Below are positions 1 to 8,078 of a stretch of 64,000 bases of DNA, in pieces. The translations under genes and the position numbers were made by a program. This DNA comes from Minicystis rosea. GTDB taxonomy: Bacteria; Myxococcota_A; Polyangia; Polyangiales; Polyangiaceae. Every line of letters starts with the position of its first letter. The first letter of the stretch is position 1. Location: positions 5,625,573-5,689,572 of the forward strand of contig CP016211.1 in assembly GCA_001931535.1 (NCBI GenBank), in the 5' to 3' direction. Under the pieces are notes generated by a model that saw only the letters and a program-made list of their open reading frames with translations, did not search any database and was not told the DNA's origin.

Positions 1-636
1 ATCGGGCGCGAGCGCCGTCTCCTCCTTGCCGGAAATCACGCTCACGCCGGTGATGCTCGGATTCTCGTTCACCTTGTACTTGAGCTTGAACTCCGAGAGC
101 ACATCGGTCGTCGCGCCCGGCAAACCGCACACGAGCCGCGACTCCCCTGCTCCGAGGAGAGGCACCTCGTCGGGAACGATGAGCCGCACCGGCTGGTAAT
201 AACCACCCGTGAGATCGGGATCGGCCGGCCGGCCCGGTGGCTGTCCCGCCATCGCCGGCGGCACGTCGGGCCCGAAGAGGCTGCACCCCGTGATCGGCAG
301 CTTGCCCTGCGCCGTCGGCCCTTGTCCGAGCGGAGCGAGGAACTCGGCTCCATACGTGAAGCACTCGGGCGCCACGTCGTCGAGCTCGCTCAAGGGCTTT
401 TGCAGATTGCAAAAGGCCCAATCGATGGGCACGTCGGGGCGCTCTCCATTGGGATCGACGAGCAGCGCCGCATAGCTCACGGGCAAGCCCGGCGACGTCT
501 CCGCCGGCGTCATCTGAATGGCGAGCAGCCGCAGCCCCTCCACGCTCGACGAGCGCGCGCCGAGATCGGGCTGACAGCCAAACGTGAGCGCCACGAGCGC
601 CGCCAGCGCCCCGCGCTCAAAAATCGAGGCGCCCAC
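1..636 (-). CDS. Putative lipoprotein, C-terminus cut by the window edge
   Basis: I translated this directly on the minus strand. A frame opens at GTG (634-636) and stays open for 212 codons to base 1, so the 3' end lies outside the window. The N-terminus has a positively charged stretch, a hydrophobic core and a lipobox-like LTFGC, so the mature protein should be lipidated and anchored in the outer membrane or periplasm. The remainder is a secreted-type sequence with several Cys and no domain I recognise. Its start overlaps the end of the TonB-dependent receptor gene by 20 bases in another frame, which suggests translational coupling as the last gene seen in the block that begins at 9266. 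By analogy it may be a surface or periplasmic accessory of that receptor. Function is unknown and the GTG start is the best available, not proven. Confidence 0.6.
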   Translation of the reverse strand, partial: MGASIFERGALAALVALTFGCQPDLGARSSSVEGLRLLAIQMTPAETSPGLPVSYAALLVDPNGERPDVPIDWAFCNLQKPLSELDDVAPECFTYGAEFLAPLGQGPTAQGKLPITGCSLFGPDVPPAMAGQPPGRPADPDLTGGYYQPVRLIVPDEVPLLGAGESRLVCGLPGATTDVLSEFKLKYKVNENPSITGVSVISGKEETALAPD

Positions 637-3295
637 CGAACACCGGGAGGATGGGGAGCCCCGTGATGGTGCTCTGCTTCTTGTAATCATAGCTGTAGAT
701 GAGATCCTCGGCGTTCTTCTTGTTCGTGACGTTCTGCACGTCGAGGTAGATCTCCGCCTTCACCCGGCCGAAATCGAAGCGCTTGGCCGCGCGCACGTCG
801 AGCTGGACGAAGGCGGGAATCCGCACCTGGTTGGGATTCGTCTTGTCGAAATAAGGCTCGTAGATGTCACGACGCGAGTCGTAGAACGCGCCCAGCACCG
901 CCGTGCGCGGGAAGCCGGACGCATAGCGGAAGCGCGCGCCGAACTCGAAGCCGAGCCCCGGCTCGTACGACGCCACCACCGTGAGCACGTGCGTCTGATC
1001 GTTGTCGAAGAGCCGCCACGCGCGGTCGGGGTGATCGCGCCGCTCGCTGCGGATCAAGCTGTAGCTCGCCCACCCGAAGAAGCCTTTGGCCAGCGACTGC
1101 CGCACCAAGATCTGCCCGCCGAACGCCCGCCCCTCGCCCTCGTCCACGAGCGCCTGCGCGAGGAGCGGCGACGGCGCGTCGCTGCGCGAGGCGAGCCCGA
1201 CCGACCGCGAGAAGAAGCCCACCGCCTCCACCATCAACGTATCGGTGATGTTGTACGAAGCGCCGCCGAGGACGTGGTGCGCCACCGAGGCACCGAGGAG
1301 CGGATTGCCGAAGTACGCCGACAGATCCTGAGACAGCGGCGCTTGATGGTAAATGCCCCAAGCTGCCTTGAGCATGAGCGGCTTCACCGGATTGAAGCGC
1401 ACCGAGAGGCGCGGCTCGATGGCCGTCTCCTCGCGCGCGAACCCGATGGAGGGCGTATCGCCGACGATCGGTGTCTTGCGGCTCCCCGCGACCAGATAGG
1501 GCTCGAAGCGGAAACCAGGAATGATGTGCAGCTTGTCGCCGGCCAGGGACCAATCGAGCTGCGCATACGGCGCCACGGTGAGCTGCGTCGTCTTCCACGT
1601 ATCGGCGCTGACCTTGTCGGGCGCCGGCTGTCCGAAGACGTGAATGTCGCCCTCGCGCGGCGGCGACGCCACCGCGCCGCTCCGCGCCAGATCCGCGAGC
1701 GAAGCCTCCACGTCGAGGCCGGCTGTGACCACCATGTTGGGCCCGACGCGCCCGCGCCAGCCGGCCCGCAGGCCGAAGATGTTGGTCTTGATGTCGAGCG
1801 TCGAGGGCGCGCCGCCGAAGTTCGATTCGAGCGTGCTCACGTCGCGCCCCACCGAGGGCGTGACCCAGAGCGTGGCGCCGTCGGGCATCTGATATCGATA
1901 CTTCAGCACCACGCGGCCGAAATCGAAGCCCGTGCGCTCGCTCTTCACCTGGGTCGGGTCGGCGCTGTCCACCGAGCGCGTGAGCCGATCGCTCGAGCCG
2001 AACGCGAAGAGCTCCAGAGACTCGTTGTCTCGGAGCTGGCGCACGAGGCGCACCTGCCCGTCGTAGTAATTGGGAATCGGAAAGAGGACGCTCACGTCCT
2101 TCTTGGTCGTGAGCGAAATCACGCGATCGAGGTAGCTCTTGCGCGCGCTGACCATGAAGCTCGTCTTGCTTCCGATCGGCCCTTCCAGCATCGCCGAGGC
2201 ATCGGCGACGTCCGCCGAGGCATAGCCATGGATGCCATCGGTCTTGGGCGCGCGCGTCTCGATGGTCACGAGACCACCGATCCCGCGACCGTACTCGGGG
2301 CCATAGCCGCCGGGGATGAGGTCAATCGATCGGACCATGTCCGAGTTGACCGTCGCTCGGACACCACCGCCGTGATAGAGCAGCGGAATCCGCACGCCGT
2401 CCACGTAGACGCGCGTGTCCTGCGGGGCCGCGCCCCACACCACGAGCGCGCCCGATCCGGTCGCTGCGCGCGCCACGCCGGGGAGGTTCTGCACCACCTT
2501 CAGCGTGTCGCCCTGCGTGCCCGGCACGCGCCGGCCTTCGGAGGCCACGATTTGCGTGGAGACGACCTCCTTTTGCACCTTGGGCACGACGACCACGACC
2601 TCGACGTCGGCGGCGTCCTCGGCCTTCTCTTCTTCCTTCGGCTCGACCGTGTATTTCGCGTCGAGCTTCTTCTTCTCCTCGATGGTCTCTTCGGTCGTCA
2701 CCGGCGTCACGCCGGGGCCCGCGATCTCGACGGAGTGTTTGCCGATGGGAACGTCGGTGAAGGAGAAATGCCCCTCCGCGTCCGTCGTCGCCTTGAGCTT
2801 GCCGTCGATGGTCACGACGGCGCCGGCCATGGGCTTCTTGGTGAAGCGATTCTTCACCACGCCTTCGAAGTTCACCACCGGGCCCTTCGGCTCTTCCTTG
2901 AGCACGAAGTCGTATCGATAGGTGATCTTCACCGGAGCAGGCTTGTTGTCGAACTCGGCCGGCTCGAAGACGAACTGCTTCACCGCCGCGAGCGCGGCCG
3001 CGTCGAACGCGGCCCCCGCGGATCCGACGACGGCGGCGTCGACGACCGCGCCCGTCTCGGAGATGGCGATTTCGACCGTCACCGACGCGGCGCGCCCCGT
3101 CTTCTTCTCCTCCTCGGGATAGGCTGCCTCGACGAACTTGAGCAGCTTGGGGAGCTTCGTGAGCTTGGGCTGCTTCTGCGCGCCGGGCGCGGCGCCCTGC
3201 GCGAAAGCCGGCTTCGCGGGCGCGAGGGCGACGAGCGAGAGTGCAAGCGCCGCGGCGCGCCCGAGCCCCTTGTGACCAAACGATCTCATCCTCAT
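617..3295 (-). CDS. TonB-dependent outer-membrane receptor with N-terminal TonB-C-like and carboxypeptidase-regulatory-like domains
   Basis: About 892 residues, start ATG at 3295, 19 bases after the tonB stop; a longer GTG-type start at 3367 would run into tonB. A Sec signal peptide (ends near AFAQ) is followed by three modules. First comes a TonB C-terminal-like domain (about residues 30-125, ending in a YRYDFVLK strand). Next is a carboxypeptidase regulatory-like beta-sandwich (about 130-185). The rest is a plug domain (TRVYVDGVRIPLL, GYGPEYGRGIGG) and a long beta-barrel ending in Phe, typical for BamA recognition. The family imports ligands through the outer membrane using proton-motive force relayed by ExbB-ExbD-TonB, whose genes lie just upstream. 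The fused TonB-like domain is unusual for a receptor. The substrate is not shown by sequence; the PstS-like and OprP-like neighbours hint at phosphate or another oxyanion, which is inference. Confidence 0.85.
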   Translation of the reverse strand: MRMRSFGHKGLGRAAALALSLVALAPAKPAFAQGAAPGAQKQPKLTKLPKLLKFVEAAYPEEEKKTGRAASVTVEIAISETGAVVDAAVVGSAGAAFDAAALAAVKQFVFEPAEFDNKPAPVKITYRYDFVLKEEPKGPVVNFEGVVKNRFTKKPMAGAVVTIDGKLKATTDAEGHFSFTDVPIGKHSVEIAGPGVTPVTTEETIEEKKKLDAKYTVEPKEEEKAEDAADVEVVVVVPKVQKEVVSTQIVASEGRRVPGTQGDTLKVVQNLPGVARAATGSGALVVWGAAPQDTRVYVDGVRIPLLYHGGGVRATVNSDMVRSIDLIPGGYGPEYGRGIGGLVTIETRAPKTDGIHGYASADVADASAMLEGPIGSKTSFMVSARKSYLDRVISLTTKKDVSVLFPIPNYYDGQVRLVRQLRDNESLELFAFGSSDRLTRSVDSADPTQVKSERTGFDFGRVVLKYRYQMPDGATLWVTPSVGRDVSTLESNFGGAPSTLDIKTNIFGLRAGWRGRVGPNMVVTAGLDVEASLADLARSGAVASPPREGDIHVFGQPAPDKVSADTWKTTQLTVAPYAQLDWSLAGDKLHIIPGFRFEPYLVAGSRKTPIVGDTPSIGFAREETAIEPRLSVRFNPVKPLMLKAAWGIYHQAPLSQDLSAYFGNPLLGASVAHHVLGGASYNITDTLMVEAVGFFSRSVGLASRSDAPSPLLAQALVDEGEGRAFGGQILVRQSLAKGFFGWASYSLIRSERRDHPDRAWRLFDNDQTHVLTVVASYEPGLGFEFGARFRYASGFPRTAVLGAFYDSRRDIYEPYFDKTNPNQVRIPAFVQLDVRAAKRFDFGRVKAEIYLDVQNVTNKKNAEDLIYSYDYKKQSTITGLPILPVFGGRLDF

Positions 3296-3314
3296 GTGAT
3301 CTCGCGACGCGGCC

Positions 3315-4046
3315 CTAATCCGGATTGCGGACCGTGATCGCCACCACGAGCCGACCTGCGGCCGCACGCCCGCACTTGCTGCCCGGCGTGGCCTTCATCC
3401 TCTTGGCGGCGGCGATCGCGGCCTCGTCGACCGCCCCGCCGAGCCCCGCCATCACCCGCACGCTCGTGACGTTCCCGCTCTCGTCGATCATCAGCTCCAA
3501 ACGAATCTTGCCTTCCACGCCGCCGGCGGCCTGCGCCGCGGACTGAATCCCACCCTGCGAGATGGCTCCAATCAGCTTGGGCTTCACCGCCTCTTCCGAA
3601 CACTCGTCCTTCGGCTTGGCTTGAGCCTTGGGCGCCTCCGCCGCCTGCGGCGCCGCCGCGGGCCCATCGAGCCCTTGAGGCACCGCGATCCCCGGACCGC
3701 CCGGCCCACCGGCCATCGAGATACCGAGGTTGGGCAGCGCGGCGAGCACCGGATTCGGCGCCGGCGCGGCCTTCGCAGCGGGCGGCGGCGGAGGAGGAGG
3801 CGTGTTCTCCGGCGCCTTCGGCTTCGGCGCGCGCTTCGGCGGCGGCGGAGGCGGGGGCGGCGGAGGCGGCGGCTCGTCCTTGAGAGGGTCGTCCTTCTTG
3901 TCTTCTTTCTTCTTCTTCTTGTCGATGACCGCGACCGTGGTCTTCTTGTTCGCGACCTCTTTGGGCAACACGGCGACACCGGCCGCCACGCCGACGTGGA
4001 GCGCCGCGCTCAGCACGAATCCCCATTTCGCCCAGCGCATACGCAT
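3315..4046 (-). CDS. tonB: Energy transducer TonB
   Basis: 243 residues. A single N-terminal membrane segment (about residues 8-27) is followed by a Lys/Asp-rich stretch, a long polyproline/Lys-Pro region (about 48-95) expected to span the periplasm, and a C-terminal domain (about 160-243) with the repeated small-residue and beta pattern of TonB-C (GKIRLELMIDESGNV). It should pass energy from ExbB-ExbD to the receptor encoded next. The start at 4046 lies 6 bases after the exbD stop (TAA, 4053-4055); a second in-frame ATG at 4040 is also possible. The gene belongs to the block reading from 9266 to the left edge. The receptor also carries its own TonB-C-like domain, so this protein and the receptor share a module. 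Confidence 0.88.
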   Translation of the reverse strand: MRMRWAKWGFVLSAALHVGVAAGVAVLPKEVANKKTTVAVIDKKKKKEDKKDDPLKDEPPPPPPPPPPPPKRAPKPKAPENTPPPPPPPAAKAAPAPNPVLAALPNLGISMAGGPGGPGIAVPQGLDGPAAAPQAAEAPKAQAKPKDECSEEAVKPKLIGAISQGGIQSAAQAAGGVEGKIRLELMIDESGNVTSVRVMAGLGGAVDEAAIAAAKRMKATPGSKCGRAAAGRLVVAITVRNPD

Positions 4047-4052
4047 CTCGCT

Positions 4053-4472
4053 TTACTGCGGGGTCTCGACGTTGATGGCGAATTTGCTGATGCCTTCGAG
4101 CTTCGCCAGATCGATGACGTGAACCACGTCGCCGTGCATCGCGGAGCGATCGGCGCTCACGATCAAGCTGATCTCGGGGTTCTGCTTCACCGCGCCGCGG
4201 AGCTTCGCCACGAGTGACTTCTCGTCGACCTGCTCCTGGTTGAAATACAGCCCTCCGCCCTTGGCCACCGTGACCGCGGCGATCGACGCCGTTTGCTCAT
4301 CGGTGCTCTGCGACTTGGGCAGCTCCACCTTGAGGCTCTGCGACACGATGTATTGCGCCGAGACCATCATGATGACGAGGAGCACGAGGACGACGTCGAC
4401 CATCGGCGTGACGTTGATCCCGGTGATGCCTTGGGCGCGGCCGCGCCCGCCCGATTGCATGGTGCCGGCCAT
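4053..4472 (-). CDS. exbD: Biopolymer transport protein ExbD
   Basis: 139 residues, start ATG at 4472, chosen because it follows the exbB stop as TGA-C-ATG; the longer open frame upstream is antisense-like low-complexity Arg/Ser/Pro sequence inside exbB. The protein has a short cytoplasmic N-terminus, the ExbD/TolR signature INVTPMVDVVLVLLVIMM with the membrane Asp that conducts protons (in MVDV), and a periplasmic domain with the usual strand-helix pattern (SLIVSADR, GDVVHVIDLAK). It forms the stator with ExbB that energises TonB. Length fits the family. Confidence 0.93.
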   Translation of the reverse strand: MAGTMQSGGRGRAQGITGINVTPMVDVVLVLLVIMMVSAQYIVSQSLKVELPKSQSTDEQTASIAAVTVAKGGGLYFNQEQVDEKSLVAKLRGAVKQNPEISLIVSADRSAMHGDVVHVIDLAKLEGISKFAINVETPQ

Positions 4473-4473
4473 G

Positions 4474-5223
4474 TCACACCCCCATGGCGTCGGTGGCGGT
4501 CGCGGTCTCGGCGCCGTCGTCCTCGGCCTCTTCGGTCGAGAGCGTCGAGAGCTCCGGCTCCTCGATGAGCTTCGCCTTCTTCGCCTTGGGATCGTACTTG
4601 AGCAGCGCCAAGAGGTGCTTGCCAATCGAGGCCACGTTGCCCTCGATCTCGGTGATCTTCTTCTGCGCCACGTTGAAGGCGACGACGGCGGGAATCGCGA
4701 CCACGAGGCCGACGCCGGTGGCGATGAGCGCTTCGGCGATGGCCGACATGACGTTGCCCATGGCCGCCTTGTCCTGCCCACCGCCCGCGTTGCCGAGTTG
4801 GCTGAAGGCCTGGATGACGCCGAGCACCGTGCCGAGGAGACCGATGAAGGGCGCGTTGTTGCCGAGCGTGCCGAGGAAGGTCATCCCATTCTCGAGCTCC
4901 TTGCGCTTCCTGCCCATCTCCGCCTCGAGCGCCTCCGCCAGCGCGGCCGGCCCGCCATCCATCCACGTGAGGCAGCGCCGCAGCACCGAGGCCTCGATCA
5001 TGTTGCTCTCGTTGAGGAGCTTCTCGGCGCCCGCGCGATCATCCTTGTGAAGGAGGGCAACCAGCTTGTCGCCCAGCGCGAACGCGTCCCCACGGTGCTT
5101 GTAGAAGAAGGCGAGGCGCTCGATCATCACGCTGATCGAAAAGAGGGAGAGCAGGATCATCAGGTAGAGCACCCAGATGCTGCCGCCGGAGAGCGCGACG
5201 TGTTCTAGCTTCTTGATCAGCAT
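4474..5223 (-). CDS. exbB: MotA/TolQ/ExbB proton channel family protein
   Basis: 249 residues. There are three membrane segments: one at the N-terminus (about 15-35) and two in the conserved C-terminal half, with the family signature LGTLGNNAPFIGLLGTVLGVI followed by IATGVGLVVAIPAVVAFN. The C-terminal tail is acidic. This is the proton-channel partner of ExbD. A good ribosome-binding site (GGGAAGAGAAG) precedes the ATG at 5223. It starts the energising sub-block exbB-exbD-tonB-receptor. Confidence 0.93.
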   Translation of the reverse strand: MLIKKLEHVALSGGSIWVLYLMILLSLFSISVMIERLAFFYKHRGDAFALGDKLVALLHKDDRAGAEKLLNESNMIEASVLRRCLTWMDGGPAALAEALEAEMGRKRKELENGMTFLGTLGNNAPFIGLLGTVLGVIQAFSQLGNAGGGQDKAAMGNVMSAIAEALIATGVGLVVAIPAVVAFNVAQKKITEIEGNVASIGKHLLALLKYDPKAKKAKLIEEPELSTLSTEEAEDDGAETATATDAMGV

Positions 5224-5244
5224 ACTTCTCTTCCCCTTCTGCCT

Positions 5245-6174
5245 TCAGTACGTGAGCTGCCCGATGAAGAGCCCGGCGCCCGTCGCGCCGGCGTCCCCCG
5301 GTGCGATCCCGTTGTCGGCGTCGATGTCGAGGAGCCGTCCCTTGATGGTCTGTTTGACCACGCCGTCCTCGCGCACCGTGACCACGAAATTGGCCGCCGG
5401 CGCACTGCAGGCGGCGAACATGTCGACGCGCATCAGATACACGCCGGGGAGCGGCGCATCGGCGAACACGATGTCTTCCTCGCGGAGCCCGTCCTGCGTG
5501 CAGCTCCCGTTGGAGTCACGGTTCAGGACGCCGGTGCCCGGCGGGAAGACATAAGGGTCATCCGAATACGTGCCACCGTCGATGGGCTTCGCGTTCGGGT
5601 GCTTGGGATCGATCTCCGAGCCGTCCGGATTGACGAGGTGCAGATCGAGATCGGCCGGCGAATCCCAGCGGAGCGAGATGACCACTTTGCCCTTGGGCGC
5701 GCTCGACTGCACGGTGAGATCGAGATCCTTGGGCGCGCCCCAATTGCCCTCGGCGTCCGAGACGACGAAGCGGAGCGTATGCGTCCCCTCGGGGATCGCC
5801 GAGGAGAAATTGCAGCTCATGTCCCACGTCAGCTCGCCCATGGTGGCCGGATCGGCCGCGCCCACGGGCACCGACCAATAACCGCTCCCCATGTCCGTGA
5901 AGCGCGCCGCCACCGCCATGGCGCCCTTCTGGGCGTTGCCAGAGATCTTCTTCCCACCTTGTCCGGCGAAGAGCAGATTGTTCTGGCTGTTCAGGAGCGT
6001 AATCTGAGGCCCCTTGTCGCCCTCGGGCAGATCCCCGGAAAAGAACTGGCCATTCTGCACCTGGAACGGCTCGTAGAGCCCGCGCGAGGCGGTGTATCCC
6101 TCCTCGCAGCCGGAGAGCAACGCCACCGCCGTCGCCAGCGAGAGCGGCAATGCGGAGAGCAGCGCGCGGCTCAC
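5245..6174 (-). CDS. Lipoprotein with YfaP-like beta-sandwich domain
   Basis: 309 residues from a GTG at 6174 that overlaps the porin stop (GTGA arrangement), with AGGTGA as ribosome-binding site inside the porin's last codons. A longer reading from 6201 is possible but extends into the porin. The N-terminus is a lipoprotein signal with lipobox LLSGC. The middle (about 145-240) carries RWDSPADLDLHLVNPDG and related strands typical of YfaP/DUF2135-type beta-sandwich domains, found in secreted or surface proteins. No catalytic motif is visible. Its place between the porin and exbB suggests a periplasmic or surface accessory of the uptake system; this is inference. Confidence 0.75.
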   Translation of the reverse strand: MSRALLSALPLSLATAVALLSGCEEGYTASRGLYEPFQVQNGQFFSGDLPEGDKGPQITLLNSQNNLLFAGQGGKKISGNAQKGAMAVAARFTDMGSGYWSVPVGAADPATMGELTWDMSCNFSSAIPEGTHTLRFVVSDAEGNWGAPKDLDLTVQSSAPKGKVVISLRWDSPADLDLHLVNPDGSEIDPKHPNAKPIDGGTYSDDPYVFPPGTGVLNRDSNGSCTQDGLREEDIVFADAPLPGVYLMRVDMFAACSAPAANFVVTVREDGVVKQTIKGRLLDIDADNGIAPGDAGATGAGLFIGQLTY

Positions 6175-7670
6175 AGGTTCACCTGCATGCGAAGCGTCCA
6201 CGTGTCGTTGCGCAGGTCGGCGGGGACGCCCTGCGGATCGCGTCCCATCTTGTCGCGAATGACATCGTATTGGAAGAGCAGCCGCGCCCGATCGGGGATG
6301 GCGAGCCCGACGATCGGCGAGAACGTGCGCACCGTCTGCGAGACCGGGAGCAGCTTGCCCCCTTGTCGGTCCTGCGCATCGGCGTTGGGATCGTACGAGT
6401 CGAAGCGGAAGCCCACCACGCCGTAACCGAAAATCTCCTGCGTCACCGACGCGAGGAAACCGAGCTCCCGATTGTCGACGCCGGTGAACACGGGATCGGC
6501 GATGAACAAGCCTCTATCCATGTTGTTCGCCAGCACGATCGAGCCGTCGACGATGGTCTTCCCGATGGGGGTCTTGAACCCGAGCCGCAAATCACCGCCG
6601 ATCGCCCAACGATTGAAGGTCTGCGAGGGCACCGCGGTCGTCGACGCGATCGGCTGCAGCTCGGTGACCTGGATGAACCCATCCTCGTTGATGTCGTTCC
6701 ACTGAATGACACCCTTCGTGGCGTCTGAACCGGCGTGAAAACCCTTGCCGGTGAGCGCGGAGACGCCGCCCGTGATCGAGAGCCACGGGGTCGGCTCGAT
6801 GTCGATGCCCGCGCGCACCAAAACATCCTTGCCCGAGTTGGGATCACGGAGCGGGAATCCGGTGCGCGATCCCAGCGGCTCACCATTGGTGAGCGCCACG
6901 GTGGCGCGGAACCAGCCCAGCGCGCTGGTGAGTCGCACGCCCAAATCCGGCTCGGCCGGGAAGAACGAGCGCGAGAGGAGCGACCGCTCCATGAACCAGC
7001 GCTGCTGAGGGTTCTCGAGCAGCTCGCGCCCGAAAGGCACGTCGAACAGACCGAACGTCAGCTTCATGATCGGCGCCACGCCGATGGGGCGATTGCCGCG
7101 GTAGAGCACCGAGGCCTCCGCGTGCTGGAAGTTGACGCTCGGCCCGCGCACGGTGCTCCCGTCGATGTCCATGAACACCGACGCGTACTGCCACTCTTTC
7201 TCGATGCGGACGCGCGCCCGCCGGAGCACGAAGCGATTCTGATTCAGCGGCTCGCCGCCCGGGCGGAGCTGATCCTCGGAGTCTTGATGACTCTCGTACT
7301 GCGCCTGGACGTGGCCCGAGATGTTGAGGCCCTTGAGAAAGTCCGGAAGGATGGAGTCGAGCCCTTTGAGGATGGGCAGCTTATCCATCACCGAGGGAGC
7401 CGGAGAAGCGGGCGCCTCGGGCGCACTGGGCTTCTCCGACTCCTTCTGCTTCTCCGCCTCTTTCTGCTTGGCGCTCAACGTGGCGAGCGCCTTCTCGAGA
7501 GCCCGAATGCGCGTCTCCTGCTCGGCGAGGTCGGCTTGCTGCGCCTCGACCTGCTTGGCGAGCCGTTCCTCGTTGGCGTTCGCCGCAGGCTGCTGGGCGA
7601 ATGCCGGGGCCGGTACGCTCGCCCAGACGGACAGGGCGAGAGACGCGGCAATGAGCTCTCTTCGTCTCAC
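6171..7670 (-). CDS. Phosphate-selective porin O/P-type outer-membrane protein
   Basis: 499 residues, GTG start at 7670 with a strong AGGAGA site. A signal peptide (ends AFAQ) is followed by a coiled-coil of Glu/Gln/Lys heptads (about 35-85), the usual periplasmic trimerisation helix of OprP/OprO-type porins. Then comes a long barrel with alternating hydrophobic and aromatic residues (VHAQYESHQ, FVLRRARVRIE, FDVPFGRELLENPQQRWFMERS) ending in an amphipathic strand. Sequence in the middle resembles the Porin_O_P family. Such porins move phosphate or polyphosphate passively across the outer membrane. Gene order directly after a PstS-like protein supports a phosphate-related role but does not prove it. 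Confidence 0.8.
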   Translation of the reverse strand: MRRRELIAASLALSVWASVPAPAFAQQPAANANEERLAKQVEAQQADLAEQETRIRALEKALATLSAKQKEAEKQKESEKPSAPEAPASPAPSVMDKLPILKGLDSILPDFLKGLNISGHVQAQYESHQDSEDQLRPGGEPLNQNRFVLRRARVRIEKEWQYASVFMDIDGSTVRGPSVNFQHAEASVLYRGNRPIGVAPIMKLTFGLFDVPFGRELLENPQQRWFMERSLLSRSFFPAEPDLGVRLTSALGWFRATVALTNGEPLGSRTGFPLRDPNSGKDVLVRAGIDIEPTPWLSITGGVSALTGKGFHAGSDATKGVIQWNDINEDGFIQVTELQPIASTTAVPSQTFNRWAIGGDLRLGFKTPIGKTIVDGSIVLANNMDRGLFIADPVFTGVDNRELGFLASVTQEIFGYGVVGFRFDSYDPNADAQDRQGGKLLPVSQTVRTFSPIVGLAIPDRARLLFQYDVIRDKMGRDPQGVPADLRNDTWTLRMQVNL

Positions 7671-7693
7671 GGAGTCTCCTGGCTGCTATCGAA

Positions 7694-8077
7694 TCAGGGG
7701 AGATCGGGAAGCGTGCCGTCGTCGTTGAGGAGCGGCAGCTTGCCCTTGTTGTCGAAGGCCTGGCACGTGAGGCCGTTGCAGGCGTTGAGGAAGTCCTCGT
7801 TGGTCGCCGGCGTGCCGCTGAAGCAACCACCACCGCCGCCGGTGCCCGAGGAGCTCGAGCTCGTGGCCCCGCCGGTGCCCGACGCCGTCGACGACGAGGT
7901 CGTGTCGCCGGTGCCGGACGAAGCGCTCGACGACGCCGGTCCGACGATCATCGATCCGCCGCTGCCGCCCGTGGGCGTCGGGTTGTTGTCGCCGCTGCCG
8001 CAGGCCACAGCGAAGGTCACGGCCGCCGGGAGAATCAGCGTCACGAGGACGCGCCGCAGAAGCATCGTAGTCTTCAT
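7694..8077 (-). CDS. Small lipoprotein with Ser/Gly-rich linker
   Basis: 127 residues. Signal peptide with lipobox FAVAC, then a low-complexity Ser/Thr/Gly linker of about 65 residues, then a short conserved-looking C-terminal part with Cys (ATNEDFLNACNGLTCQAFDN). Its ATG follows the PstS-like stop as TGA-C-ATG, so it is likely translated by coupling. Function unknown. The linker style recurs in three other lipoproteins of this window. Confidence 0.72.
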   Translation of the reverse strand: MKTTMLLRRVLVTLILPAAVTFAVACGSGDNNPTPTGGSGGSMIVGPASSSASSGTGDTTSSSTASGTGGATSSSSSGTGGGGGCFSGTPATNEDFLNACNGLTCQAFDNKGKLPLLNDDGTLPDLP

Positions 8078-8078
8078 G

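Noticed and set aside
584..3337. 917-codon open frame antisense to the TonB-dependent receptor
   Set aside because: His/Arg/Glu-rich low complexity and no domains, as expected for the complement of a high-GC gene; the receptor on the other strand has clear domains.
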